Source of the DNA: Marinomonas primoryensis
Lineage (GTDB): Bacteria > Pseudomonadota > Gammaproteobacteria > Pseudomonadales > Marinomonadaceae
Direction of reading: 5' to 3'
NCBI RefSeq assembly: GCF_013372285.1
Contig: NZ_CP054301.1
Span: forward strand, 2,721,001-2,785,000
DNA length: 64,000 nt
The notes beneath the pieces were generated by a model, which searched no databases, was not told the origin of the DNA, and saw only the letters and a list, made by a program, of their open reading frames with translations. Position 1 is the first letter of the stretch. The number at the start of each line of letters is the position of its first letter. Below are positions 16,366 to 25,445 of this stretch, in pieces. Both the position numbers and the translations under genes were made by a program.

Positions 16366-16818
16366 TCAAAGGGTCAACTTCATCTCTACCACACTGGACG
16401 TAAAACCCACTTTTTCATAGGCCTTAATCGCCACGTTATTTTGCGTATACACCTCAAGATAGAAATCCCTTATGCCCCTTTCTTGACCCCAAACAATAAG
16501 CTTTTCTAGCAGTTTTTTATTAAGGCCCTGTCCTCGACATTGGGGAACGACATACATAAAACCAAGATAGCCATGATGACTGTGTTGCAGGTAAGTCTTT
16601 GAGGCGCGAATTTGAACATATCCAGTTGCCACAATTTGCCCGTCTATCTCAACCACTAGAAACAAAGTGTCCGCGACAGATATTAGCGCATCGAGATCAT
16701 GATACGTGGCATCCACTTTAGTCAATTTATTAAAGGGTCGCTCAGCTTCAATCAACGCCTGTTCAAGCGCAAGTAATTTGGGCTTATCATTGAAATTGGC
16801 GTCTCTAAAGTTCAACAT
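16366..16818 (-). CDS. GNAT-family N-acetyltransferase
   Basis: The 150-residue cytosolic protein has the GNAT acetyl-CoA-binding motif CRGQGLNKKLLEKLI, preceded by the beta strand YLGFMYV and followed by the typical FYLEVYTQNNVAIKAYEKVGF block. It transfers an acetyl group to an amine, but the acceptor is unknown. AAGGAAG lies 5 nt before the ATG. It is divergent from the LysR regulator, with a spacer of about 125 bp, and could be in one transcript with the MATE exporter. Confidence 0.92.
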   Translation of the reverse strand: MLNFRDANFNDKPKLLALEQALIEAERPFNKLTKVDATYHDLDALISVADTLFLVVEIDGQIVATGYVQIRASKTYLQHSHHGYLGFMYVVPQCRGQGLNKKLLEKLIVWGQERGIRDFYLEVYTQNNVAIKAYEKVGFTSSVVEMKLTL

Positions 16819-16943
16819 TAAGGCTTCCTTGTGTGGTCACTCGCTTCGATTCAAAGTTAACAAATAGAATAAAGTAGGATTTCATGAAAATCCACTTTAC
16901 CATAGTGATCACCAGCCATCATAAAAACCAAGTGAGATTATAA

Positions 16944-17831
16944 ATGCGAATTGACCCGACATCTCTGCGTTTGTTTGTCTGTGTCATAGAGCAAGGCTCC
17001 ATTGCGCGGGCGGCGGAGCTAAATTTCATTGCCGCCTCCGCCGTTTCAAAACGTATTAAGGAATTAGAACAGTTACTGCATACGCCATTAATGATGCGTA
17101 CAAATCGTGGTGTGGTGGCGACACCGGCAGGGCAAGCTTTATTGCAAATGTCTCGGGGTGTATTACATCAGTTGGACGATATTTATAATCAGATGAATGA
17201 ATTTTCCCACGGTGTGCGTGGGCAAGTTCGCATGGTGGCAAATATCTCCGCCATCAGCCAATTTCTTCCCAAACAATTGCGCTCTTTTTTGAATCAAAAC
17301 CCTTTGGTACAAATTCATTTGGAAGAAAAGATCAGCAGTGAAATCGTTCGTGCCGTCGCTGAAAATTCAGCCGATATTGGCATTGTCACCATCGCTTCTA
17401 GAGAGTATCCAGACCTCTCTATCTATCCTTATAAAACGGATCGGTTGGTGGTTATCACACCTGTCGGCCATCCTCTCGGAAAAAATAAAGAAATAAGCTT
17501 TGTAGACACATTAGAGTATGATTATGTCGGTTTGCACACTGGTAGCGCCATCAACAATCAGATGATCAATGCCGCTACAAACGCCAACTTACCTCTTAAT
17601 ATGCGCATCCAAGTCACCAGTTATGAAGCACTTTCCAGTATGGTGGAATCTGGCCTTGGTATCGGTTTAATGCCTATTGATATTGCTCGACCCTATATAA
17701 AAGCCGCTCGAATCGAAGCCTTGCCATTATTAGATGGCTGGGCACATAGGGAGCTGAAAATTTGCGTAAGACGCTCTGATCAACTACTAGACGCAGCTCA
17801 TCACTTATTGACCCATTTACGTACCACGTGA
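16944..17831 (+). CDS. LysR-family transcriptional regulator
   Basis: The 295-residue protein has an N-terminal winged helix-turn-helix (residues 1-60, LRLFVCVIEQGSIARAAELN with AASAVSKRIKELEQLL) and a periplasmic-binding-protein-like effector domain (about 90-290). It lies directly upstream of, and in the same direction as, the CoA-transferase/lyase/TRAP cluster and probably controls it in response to the substrate or a CoA-linked intermediate. A dyad at 17911-17924 could be its site. The link is inferred from position only. Confidence 0.93.
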   Translation: MRIDPTSLRLFVCVIEQGSIARAAELNFIAASAVSKRIKELEQLLHTPLMMRTNRGVVATPAGQALLQMSRGVLHQLDDIYNQMNEFSHGVRGQVRMVANISAISQFLPKQLRSFLNQNPLVQIHLEEKISSEIVRAVAENSADIGIVTIASREYPDLSIYPYKTDRLVVITPVGHPLGKNKEISFVDTLEYDYVGLHTGSAINNQMINAATNANLPLNMRIQVTSYEALSSMVESGLGIGLMPIDIARPYIKAARIEALPLLDGWAHRELKICVRRSDQLLDAAHHLLTHLRTT

Positions 17832-17910
17832 TACCCGCCATTCAGCCATATCCTAAAGAGATGGCAGCCTAACATATGGGCGCTTTGCACTTACCCTCGT
17901 TTAAAAGATG

Positions 17911-17924
17911 ATTGTCCCAACAAT
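17911..17924. promoter_or_regulatory. Possible LysR-type operator before the CoA-transferase gene
   Basis: ATTGT-CCCA-ACAAT is a perfect interrupted dyad lying 32 nt before the start at 17956. Its form (T...A ends) suits a LysR half of a site. It is short, so chance occurrence cannot be excluded. Confidence 0.35.
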
Positions 17925-17955
17925 TACAAAAAAAAACAGATAAAGGGACACGAGA

Positions 17956-19191
17956 ATGAGCCAACGCGACTCGTCATCTAACAAAAATACTGAACATGAA
18001 ACCGAGCTGCCTTTAAAAGGAGTACGTGTTTTAGAACTAGGGTCTCTCATTGCAGGCCCTTACGCAGGCAGTATTTTCGCTCAATTCGGTGCGGAAGTGG
18101 TTAAAGTTGAACCACCTGGAAGTGGCGACCCATTGCGCAAATGGCGAAAAATGTACAAAGACACCTCTCTTTGGTGGTATACGCAAAGCCGTAATAAAAA
18201 ATCCATCACCCTTGATCTTAAATCTCCTGATGCCCAAGCCATCATTCATGATCTAGTCAAAGACGTAGATATCGTCATAGAGAACTTCCGCCCAGGAACA
18301 TTAGAAAAATGGAACCTAGGCTGGGAACAGTTATCAGCAATCAAACCTGAACTCATCATGTTACGCGTTTCTGGCTATGGTCAGGACGGCCCTTATTCCT
18401 CTCGCCCTGGTTTTGCTGCCATTGCAGAGTCCATTGGTGGCTTACGTCACCTTGTTGGTTACGAAGATAGACCACCGGTTCGAGTAGGTGTCAGCATTGG
18501 CGACACGCTCGCATCACTATATGGCGTCATCGGTGCCATGATGGCCATGCACCATCTCAAAGTAAACAAAGGTACAGGGCAATTTATTGATGTGGCTTTG
18601 TATGAATCTGTATTCGGCGTAATGGAAAGTTTGATTCCAGAATACGGCATGTTCGGTTTTATCCGTGAACGTACCGGCGCTAGCATGCCGGGGATTGCGC
18701 CCTCTGGTTCTTACATGAGCAAAGACGAGCGCTATATTGTTATTGCTGCTAACAGCGACAGCATCTTCAAGCGTTTTATGAATGCCATGAATCGACCTGA
18801 TTTAGCAAACGATCCAGAACTGGCCCAAAACGATGGTCGAGCTAAACGCTCAGGGGAATTGGATGATGCTATTCAAGCTTGGACATCAACCTATTCTCTC
18901 AAAGACGCGCTCGCCATTCTTGAAGAAGCCGCGGTTCCTTCTAGTGGCATAAACAATGCTGAAGACATCTTTAATGATCCCCACTTTCGTGCTCGTGACA
19001 TGATTGTAGAACACCCTCTTTCTGGTGACGATAAAATATCCCTGCCAGGGATAGTACCTAAACTCAGCCTTACTCCTGGTAAAACACAATGGTTAGGGCC
19101 AAAGCTTGGCGAGCACACAGAAGAAGTATTAAGTTCGCTTGGTATAGATGCCGAAAAGCTCTCAACGCTTCGTGCAAATGGTGTGATTTAG
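17956..19191 (+). CDS. Family III CoA-transferase (CaiB/BaiF type)
   Basis: The 411-residue enzyme moves CoA between carboxylic acids through an aspartyl-CoA thioester. Motifs include VRVLELGSLIAGPYAGSIFAQFGAEVVKVE at the N-terminus, SLWWYTQSRNKKSITLDL, ENFRPGTLEKW, RVSGYGQDGPYS and the catalytic Asp183 in VGVSIGDTLASLYG. GGGA precedes the ATG. The lyase gene begins 9 bp after its stop and TRAP genes follow, so it probably activates the imported dicarboxylate, perhaps using succinyl-CoA as donor. The donor and acceptor are inferred, not shown. Confidence 0.92.
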   Translation: MSQRDSSSNKNTEHETELPLKGVRVLELGSLIAGPYAGSIFAQFGAEVVKVEPPGSGDPLRKWRKMYKDTSLWWYTQSRNKKSITLDLKSPDAQAIIHDLVKDVDIVIENFRPGTLEKWNLGWEQLSAIKPELIMLRVSGYGQDGPYSSRPGFAAIAESIGGLRHLVGYEDRPPVRVGVSIGDTLASLYGVIGAMMAMHHLKVNKGTGQFIDVALYESVFGVMESLIPEYGMFGFIRERTGASMPGIAPSGSYMSKDERYIVIAANSDSIFKRFMNAMNRPDLANDPELAQNDGRAKRSGELDDAIQAWTSTYSLKDALAILEEAAVPSSGINNAEDIFNDPHFRARDMIVEHPLSGDDKISLPGIVPKLSLTPGKTQWLGPKLGEHTEEVLSSLGIDAEKLSTLRANGVI

Positions 19192-19200
19192 GAGGTCATT

Positions 19201-20166
19201 ATGTTTATGCAAAACCTACCGACTAAGGTGCGAATTAACGAAGTCGCTACTCGTGACGGCTTTCAAAGCGAAGCAATCTTTATCCCAACCGATAAAAAGA
19301 TCGAAATCATCAATCGCTTATCCTTGCTTGGCCTGAATAAAATAGAAGTAACCTCTTTTGTGTCGCCCAAAGCCATTCCAAATTTGCGAGACGCAGAAGA
19401 AGTGATGAGCAGCATTACTCGCAACCCTAACGTCACTTATGTCACCTTGGTGCCAAATGAAAAAGGCGCGGAACGCGCGTTGGCGACGAACGCAGATGAA
19501 ATAAACCTCGTCATGTCCGTCAGCGAATCGCACAATTTGTCAAATATTCGTATGACTTGCGATCAATCATTGGCCCAATTTAAGCGTATTTGCACGCTAA
19601 TGGAAGGCAGCAACACGCGTATCAATGCCTCGCTGGCAACGTCTTTTGGTTGTCCTTTTGAAGGTCTAATTGCACCTGAGCGTGTGATCAATGTTATCAA
19701 ACAATACCTTGATATTGGTATTCAGAGTATTTCAATTGCCGATACGACAGGCATGGCATCGCCGCGCCAAGTGTATGAATTGTGCGATCAAGTTCGGAAT
19801 GTTTTTCCTACACTGGATGTCACCCTGCATTTGCACAACACACGTGGAATGGGCCTTACCAATGCACTTACTGGGTTGTCTGCGGGTATTACTCAACTAG
19901 ATGCTTCTTTAGGTGGAATTGGTGGCTGTCCATTTGCTCCAGGGGCCACTGGTAACATCTGCACGGAAGATCTTGTTCACATGCTAGAGTCCATTGATTT
20001 AGATACGGGTGTGGACTTACCTACATTATTAGACATGGCACGTGAATTACCTGAGTTGTTAATGCACGACATATCAGGACAAGTTGCCAAAGCAGGATTG
20101 CGCACTGAAACAAGGCCATTATCACAAAGTGTTATTGACCTTAAAGCACGTAATGAAAAGCACTAA
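19201..20166 (+). CDS. Hydroxymethylglutaryl-CoA lyase family enzyme
   Basis: The 321-residue TIM-barrel lyase of the HMGL/DRE-TIM family has Arg-Asp in NEVATRDGFQSE, metal-binding His210 and His212 in TLHLHNTRG, and the HMG-CoA-lyase signature GGIGGCPFAPGATGNICTED with Cys243. HMG-CoA lyase splits HMG-CoA into acetoacetate and acetyl-CoA; close relatives cleave other 3-hydroxyacyl-CoA esters. AGGAGG sits 5 nt before the ATG. It is coupled to the CoA-transferase, so a transferase-then-lyase route for a branched hydroxy-dicarboxylate such as 3-hydroxy-3-methylglutarate is plausible. Confidence 0.9.
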   Translation: MFMQNLPTKVRINEVATRDGFQSEAIFIPTDKKIEIINRLSLLGLNKIEVTSFVSPKAIPNLRDAEEVMSSITRNPNVTYVTLVPNEKGAERALATNADEINLVMSVSESHNLSNIRMTCDQSLAQFKRICTLMEGSNTRINASLATSFGCPFEGLIAPERVINVIKQYLDIGIQSISIADTTGMASPRQVYELCDQVRNVFPTLDVTLHLHNTRGMGLTNALTGLSAGITQLDASLGGIGGCPFAPGATGNICTEDLVHMLESIDLDTGVDLPTLLDMARELPELLMHDISGQVAKAGLRTETRPLSQSVIDLKARNEKH

Positions 20167-20225
20167 ATAAAGAACTAGCTGTTGTATAAAAAAACAAAAA
20201 CTTATAATAAAAATAGGACACTATC

Positions 20226-21215
20226 ATGGATTATAAAACGCTTCTAAAAACGGGTTTATTGGCCTCCACTTTGATGGCATCTTTGCCTTCATTTGCAGAG
20301 ACAACCTTAGGCATTTCACTACAATTACCACTCAAACACCATCTTGGTCAAAACTTAGTCGACTTCAAACAAGAAGTGGAAGAAAAAAGTAATGGCGATA
20401 TTAAAATCAAGATCTACCCCTCTGCACAACTATTTAAAGACAGCGAAGTTCATCAAGCCGTAAGCTCCGGCGCAATTGAAATGGGTGTAATGAGTCTTTC
20501 TCAACTTGCCGGCACCATTCCTGCTGTCGATGTTTTTTATGTACCCTTCATGTTCCCGTCACAAGACAAAGTAGAAGCGGCGACTCGCCCAGATAGCCCA
20601 GTACGTATGTTACTGGATGAAGCTATTCAAAAAACCGGCACCCGTCCACTTTGGTGGCAAGCGTATGGTGGCGTAGCATTACTGTCCAAAAAAAAACCCA
20701 TCAAACAACCTGAAGACATGGAAGGAATGAAGGTCCGTGTTTTTGGTAAAACGCTCGGAGAATTTGTTAAAGCCGTAGGCGGAGCGCCCACTTCAATGGC
20801 AGGTTCTGAGCAATTCTTAGCGTATCAGCGTGGTACTGTGGATGCAGGTATGACTGGCGTTTCTGCGGTTGGCCCACGTAAGCTTTACCAAGTGATGGAT
20901 TACCTAACGCTGACCAATCATGCTGATATCGAATTCCTAACGGTTATCAATGAAAAGGTCTGGAAATCTTTAACGCCAGCCAATCAGAAAGTACTTTCTG
21001 ATGCAGCTCGTAAAGTAGAATTACAGCTACGAAATAAAATCAAAGAAATTGAAAGCGACGCTATTGCAGACGCTGAAAAGAACATGACCGTTATCCATCT
21101 TGATAACAACGATATTGCCGCTTGGCGTCAAGCCACAACGTCTGTAAAAGAGTCTTTCTTAGAAAACTCAGGCCCTTTAGGTTTGAAAGTTATCCAAGCT
21201 GCAGAGAATCTTTAA
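20226..21215 (+). CDS. TRAP transporter substrate-binding protein (DctP family)
   Basis: The 329-residue protein has a Sec signal peptide cleaved near SFA/ET (about residue 24) and acts in the periplasm. Family marks are the KIKIYPSAQLFKDSEVHQAVSSGAIEMG region and the Arg of MKVRVFGKTLGEFVKAVG that ties down the substrate carboxylate, followed by the QFLAYQRGTVDAGMTG block. It delivers an organic acid to the DctQ/DctM pair downstream. GGAC lies before the ATG. A hairpin after its stop fits the usual higher expression of DctP relative to the membrane subunits. Confidence 0.95.
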   Translation: MDYKTLLKTGLLASTLMASLPSFAETTLGISLQLPLKHHLGQNLVDFKQEVEEKSNGDIKIKIYPSAQLFKDSEVHQAVSSGAIEMGVMSLSQLAGTIPAVDVFYVPFMFPSQDKVEAATRPDSPVRMLLDEAIQKTGTRPLWWQAYGGVALLSKKKPIKQPEDMEGMKVRVFGKTLGEFVKAVGGAPTSMAGSEQFLAYQRGTVDAGMTGVSAVGPRKLYQVMDYLTLTNHADIEFLTVINEKVWKSLTPANQKVLSDAARKVELQLRNKIKEIESDAIADAEKNMTVIHLDNNDIAAWRQATTSVKESFLENSGPLGLKVIQAAENL

Positions 21216-21226
21216 GCGTTAAAAAC

Positions 21227-21259
21227 ATACCGCGAGAGCCTTTTTCACTCTCGCGGTAT
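21227..21259 (+). terminator. Intercistronic hairpin between DctP and DctQ
   Basis: A perfect 12-bp stem ATACCGCGAGAG / CTCTCGCGGTAT with a 9-nt loop, followed by a moderately T-rich stretch, lies 11 nt after the DctP stop. It probably acts as a partial terminator or as 3' protection for the DctP message. Confidence 0.7.
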
Positions 21260-21284
21260 TTCGTTGTTTTTTGGAGTATTGGCT

Positions 21285-21848
21285 ATGTCCAACCATGCAG
21301 AAAAAGAAAAGGACTTGTCAACTTGGCGAGCAGAACATCCTGCTCTTTGGGTTCGCATTAACTACCTACTAATCAAACTATGCGGCCAATTATCGGCGGC
21401 TCTGTTTGTTATCGTTGCCGCGATTATCACTTATGAGGTAGTTGCTCGTTATGTCTTTACTGCCCCAACTATTTGGTCAGAAGACATTTCATTACTTTGC
21501 CAAATTTGGGCGACTTGCTTAGGGGCAAGTTGGGTATTGCAACATAAAGCACTAATTCGAATAGACTTTCTAACCAATATGTTAGGTGAGAAGGCGAAAA
21601 AAATGTCTGATTTTGTCGCATTATTATGCATTGTGTTCTTCTCTGGTTTTATCACCTTCTATGGATTTGGGTTATTAAAGGAGTCGATAGAAATGGGCGC
21701 CGCGTCTGCCAGTATGCTAGGACTTCCACTTTGGGCAACAAAATCCGCCATTCCCATTGGCTTTGGTTTACTCACACTACAAGCCATCATGGAAATGTTT
21801 CTGATGTTCGCCAGTGACTACCAAGAACACGAAGAGGTTTCGCTCTAA
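21285..21848 (+). CDS. TRAP transporter small membrane subunit (DctQ family)
   Basis: The 187-residue inner-membrane protein has four transmembrane helices and the DctQ pattern (YEVVARYVFTAPTIWSEDISLLCQIW, then WVLQHKALIRIDFL). The ATG at 21285 with GGAG 8 nt upstream is preferred over an upstream TTG at 21264, which lies close to the hairpin. It pairs with DctM to form the Na+-driven permease. Its stop overlaps the DctM start (TAATG). Confidence 0.92.
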   Translation: MSNHAEKEKDLSTWRAEHPALWVRINYLLIKLCGQLSAALFVIVAAIITYEVVARYVFTAPTIWSEDISLLCQIWATCLGASWVLQHKALIRIDFLTNMLGEKAKKMSDFVALLCIVFFSGFITFYGFGLLKESIEMGAASASMLGLPLWATKSAIPIGFGLLTLQAIMEMFLMFASDYQEHEEVSL

Positions 21849-23119
21849 TGACGATTATTCTGTTGCTGGTTATTATGCTTCTTGCGCTGCTAATCGGTGT
21901 ACCTGTCGCTTTTGCGCTTGGTGGATTAGGCTTAGGCATGCTGTTAATAGGAGGCTTCTCGCCAATCATGGCGCCTCTGGCTCTTTATTCCTCTTTCGAC
22001 AGTTTTATTCTTTTATCTGTCCCACTTTTTTTATTGATGTCGAACATTCTATTGCAAGGCGGTATAGGCAGAGACTTGTTCAGAGCCGTGCAATCTTGGG
22101 TTGGACATTGGCCTGGTGGTCTTGGTATTGCGACCATCGCTTCTTGTACTATCTTTTCGGCAATTTCTGGCTCCTCTGTCGCAACCGCTGCGACCATAGG
22201 CAATGTTGCCATTAAAGAAATGACAGATCGAGGTTACAACAAACCTTTTGTCTATGGCTTAATCGCCGCAGGCGGTACGTTAGGTATCTTGATCCCACCG
22301 TCAATTCCCATGATCGTATATGGCGTTATTACGGAAGAGTCTATTGTCGATCTATTCTTAGCGGGCATTGTGCCGGGCTTATTAATGGCTTCTGCCTTTA
22401 TTGTTTACTGCTTTTTTTACGCGCGTTTTAGCAAAGAATATACCCCAAGTGAAAAATCGTCTAACGCTGAACGTAAAAGCGCAAGCTTGAGAGCATTACC
22501 GACTATTGCACTTGCTGCTATCATTATTGGTGGGATTTATACGGGTGTCTTCACACCAACTGAGTCCGCTGGTGTCGGCGTCGCTGTTTCACTCATCATT
22601 GTTATTTTGATGAGGACTTTTAGCGTTGCGAAATTCAAAGCAGCGGCCATGAGCACCATGAAAAATACGGTGACCATCTTCCTTATCATTGCGGGCGCTA
22701 AAGTCTTTGGTAAAGCCATCACGCTTTACCAAATCCCTCAAGATATCTCGATGTTAGTCAGCGAGAACATATCAGAAGTGGGTTTATTCATTGCTGCCGT
22801 GTGTTTTGTCTTGCTCATCATGGGGTTCTTTCTTGAATCCATATCCATGCTATTGATTATGATGCCTGTGCTGTACCCATCGCTTGGCATGATGGGAATT
22901 GACCCTATTTGGTTCGCCATCATATTTGTCATCATGATCGAATGTGCATTGATTACACCGCCGGTCGGGCTAAATCTATTTGTCATTCAATCTGTTTCCG
23001 GTGGAAAGTCCTCGGAAATAATTAAAGGGGTTTGGCCTTTCATTCTCATTATGTTGGGTTGCTTATTAGCGGTGTATTTTTTCCCCGCGATTGCTCTCTA
23101 CATCCCTTTCTATCTTTAA
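21848..23119 (+). CDS. TRAP transporter large permease subunit (DctM family)
   Basis: The 423-residue membrane protein has about 12 helices. It carries the DctM signatures LLIGVPVAFALGGLGLGML, the AISGSSVATAATIG loop, and GGTLGILIPPSIPMIVYGVI, with a C-terminal ECALITPPVGLNLFV block. It forms the Na+-coupled translocation channel. Its start overlaps the DctQ stop by one base, so translation is coupled. It is the last gene of the apparent CoA-transferase/lyase/TRAP cluster. Confidence 0.96.
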   Translation: MTIILLLVIMLLALLIGVPVAFALGGLGLGMLLIGGFSPIMAPLALYSSFDSFILLSVPLFLLMSNILLQGGIGRDLFRAVQSWVGHWPGGLGIATIASCTIFSAISGSSVATAATIGNVAIKEMTDRGYNKPFVYGLIAAGGTLGILIPPSIPMIVYGVITEESIVDLFLAGIVPGLLMASAFIVYCFFYARFSKEYTPSEKSSNAERKSASLRALPTIALAAIIIGGIYTGVFTPTESAGVGVAVSLIIVILMRTFSVAKFKAAAMSTMKNTVTIFLIIAGAKVFGKAITLYQIPQDISMLVSENISEVGLFIAAVCFVLLIMGFFLESISMLLIMMPVLYPSLGMMGIDPIWFAIIFVIMIECALITPPVGLNLFVIQSVSGGKSSEIIKGVWPFILIMLGCLLAVYFFPAIALYIPFYL

Positions 23120-23244
23120 ATTGTCCCTGATTAATAACCACCTAGCTCCTATCGTGTGACTGGGTGGTTATTACCCTCTTATCTTCATCACCATTAATCT
23201 GTATTATCCCCCACCTTAACCTAACCTATGAAAAGGAACTTCCA

Positions 23245-24597
23245 GTGAAAAAAACACTTGCTGTGCTCGTTTTCACGCTTGTCGCTGCTTGCATCGTCAC
23301 GCCTAAAATCATTGCACCGACTTACCAAGAAAAAATGGCTGATATTGTCTCGAATATCAATAATGCTCCAGGTTATAGCGCTAAAATAGTCTCAACAAAC
23401 GCGGCATGGTTCGGCGCTGAAAATAAGGTTTTAGTGAGCTTTGATACCGCTCAGATTGACCCTGCACTTCAAGGTGAAAAGCTTGAAGCTGAGTTGGTTA
23501 TTGAAACGCATTATGGTCCACTGTTATTTTCTCGCAACGGCGTATTTGGTCTGTATGAGACCGACATTCGTTTTGTCGGCGAGACACTACGAAATGAACT
23601 TATCTGGGACGAGAGCCAACCTTTATATCAGCTTTCGGTACTTGGCGGCTTCACCGGTAACTTCAAACTAGCAGACACCATTCCCGCTTTGAGCAATCCT
23701 ACAAACACCTTCACTTTCAGCGGTTATGCTGGCAAAGGTGAGATGAATGACAAAGAATTCATTTACGAAGGGGTACTGAATCAAATCGATGTAGATGACG
23801 TCTATAGCCCAACTAAAGCAGAAGGACTTACCGTATCCGTTGAATTAAATGCAGATTTAGAAACCATTATGAAAGGTGGTTTTTACGACAGCATGATGGA
23901 CCTTAGCTTAGATAAACTTACATTAGGAATGGGCACAGAACTGTCTGGTATCACAATAGGGTTGAGTTCCGCTTTAGACCGTGACACTCAGCTTGGCAGC
24001 CTTGAAATTGGTTACTTTATTAAAGAAGTTGCATATGAAGGGTTCACCGTCAGTGACCTCGCTTTGGTCACGGAACTCGATAATCTAAGCAATAAGTTCT
24101 TTCTTGATTACAAAAACTTTTCTGATAGCTTGTTAGCTGAGACCAACTCACCGGATTCCATCTACGGTGCCTTATTTGTCTTCATGCAAGACAACATTGA
24201 TGAATTACTGACAGCAAAACCAGAATTCAACATTACTGATTTTAGCGGTACCTTTTCTGAAGGCAGCTTCAGTGCAAGTCTCACTAGCAAGCTTGCCGAC
24301 ATAAGTACGCCGACGATTGATGAGTTAACCATTCCAGAGTTTTGGCTATACAACGCCATAGTAGCAGCAAATATTGAAGCCGATGAAGCCTTAGTGAGAA
24401 GTCTGGCTGAGCGATTCATTGCTGATAAAATGCGTGCGCCAGTTACCGCGCCAGAAGTGAAACAACAAGCCCAAATAATCATCGACGGTTTAATACAACA
24501 AGGTTTGATGAAGTTAGAAAACGACAAGTATCTGAGTGAAATTACCATCGAAAAAGGTCAGGGGAAAATCTACGAAATGGCCTTTCCTTTAATGTAA
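23245..24597 (+). CDS. YdgA/DUF945-family envelope protein
   Basis: The GTG at 23245 follows AGGAA with proper spacing; the open frame extends further up but without a start site. The 450-residue product has an N-terminal signal anchor (KKTLAVLVFTLVAACIVTPKI) and a long beta-rich periplasmic domain with a YSAKIVSTNAAWFGAE segment and repeated LxxELDNLSNKF-type strands, as in YdgA (DUF945). The function of YdgA is poorly known; an inner-membrane anchored periplasmic role is expected. The TRAP operon ends about 125 bp upstream, so it is probably a separate unit. A strong terminator follows. Confidence 0.8.
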   Translation: MKKTLAVLVFTLVAACIVTPKIIAPTYQEKMADIVSNINNAPGYSAKIVSTNAAWFGAENKVLVSFDTAQIDPALQGEKLEAELVIETHYGPLLFSRNGVFGLYETDIRFVGETLRNELIWDESQPLYQLSVLGGFTGNFKLADTIPALSNPTNTFTFSGYAGKGEMNDKEFIYEGVLNQIDVDDVYSPTKAEGLTVSVELNADLETIMKGGFYDSMMDLSLDKLTLGMGTELSGITIGLSSALDRDTQLGSLEIGYFIKEVAYEGFTVSDLALVTELDNLSNKFFLDYKNFSDSLLAETNSPDSIYGALFVFMQDNIDELLTAKPEFNITDFSGTFSEGSFSASLTSKLADISTPTIDELTIPEFWLYNAIVAANIEADEALVRSLAERFIADKMRAPVTAPEVKQQAQIIIDGLIQQGLMKLENDKYLSEITIEKGQGKIYEMAFPLM

Positions 24598-24624
24598 AAC
24601 ATCGCGACAATTTGTATTAGATCT

Positions 24625-24676
24625 AAAAAAGGCGCGTCCTGTATTTGCTAATCAAAATACAGGGCACGCCTTTTTA
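24625..24676. terminator. Bidirectional terminator
   Basis: AAAAAGGCGCGTCCTGTATTT pairs with a near-complementary arm ending CGCCTTTTT, with a few mismatches; A and T runs lie on both sides. It is shared by the YdgA-like gene (+) and the SPOR lipoprotein (-). Confidence 0.85.
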
Positions 24677-24692
24677 TTATCAATAAAACAAT

Positions 24693-25376
24693 CTAGTAAG
24701 CGGCGAAAGTCTCACCATTATATTGAGTCACTAGACAATCCTTGCCCTTTTCTTTCAGCATTTTACAAAAATTAGAACTAAACGATTTTTCCATAAATGG
24801 ACCGACTTTTAACTGATACATAGTACGGCCTTTGACTTCTTTTTCATTGACCAACGGAATTAGACCATCAAAAGACGTCGGATAGTCTTTTAATAATACT
24901 TTCCAGCCACGAACGGCTTCATCACGGTTCCCATAGGACGCAACTTGAACGCCATACTCTTGTTCTTGGTTGACCAATGGCGCGGCCACAACAGGGGCAG
25001 CATTGACCATCTTAGCCTGTTTTTTGGGCGTTTCTGCCATTGGCATCGTATTGCCTTGATCGTCTAACGGCGCAGCCGTCACCGCAGGCGCCACGTTCAT
25101 CGCAGCCATACTTTCGTCTGCCATTATGTTGTCATTACTGGACATGGAATCCGCTGGCATTGCAGGATTATCGCCTTGCTTTAACGCTGCAAGTTCTGCT
25201 TCCAGAGCATCAATCCTATCCAGCTTCGGCTGTATGGACTGCCATTGCTCATCATGAGCACGAACTTTATCTTGTAAATCACCATAGGCCATAAAAGTAT
25301 TTTTATCGCCCGTAGAGGAACAAGCACCTAATGATAATCCCGCTATAACAACAATCAGTTTTTTGGACATTCCCAT
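24693..25376 (-). CDS. SPOR-domain lipoprotein
   Basis: I place the start at ATG 25376 (GGAG 9 nt upstream). The 227-residue precursor has a lipobox LGAC (Cys19). A predicted coiled-coil stretch follows (LQDKVRAHDEQWQSIQPKLDRIDALEAELAALK), then a Met/Pro/Ala-rich low-complexity linker of about 70 residues. The C-terminal SPOR domain (about 150-227: YGVQVASYGNRDEAVRGWKVL, with TMYQLKVGPF) binds denuded peptidoglycan at division sites. The protein is probably a periplasmic cell-wall or division factor. Confidence 0.88.
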   Translation of the reverse strand: MGMSKKLIVVIAGLSLGACSSTGDKNTFMAYGDLQDKVRAHDEQWQSIQPKLDRIDALEAELAALKQGDNPAMPADSMSSNDNIMADESMAAMNVAPAVTAAPLDDQGNTMPMAETPKKQAKMVNAAPVVAAPLVNQEQEYGVQVASYGNRDEAVRGWKVLLKDYPTSFDGLIPLVNEKEVKGRTMYQLKVGPFMEKSFSSNFCKMLKEKGKDCLVTQYNGETFAAY

Positions 25377-25445
25377 TACTCTATTCTCCATGTACATGAT
25401 TAAGACAGTCACCTTACTATCTAATACTTTTTTACTAAGTACTCT

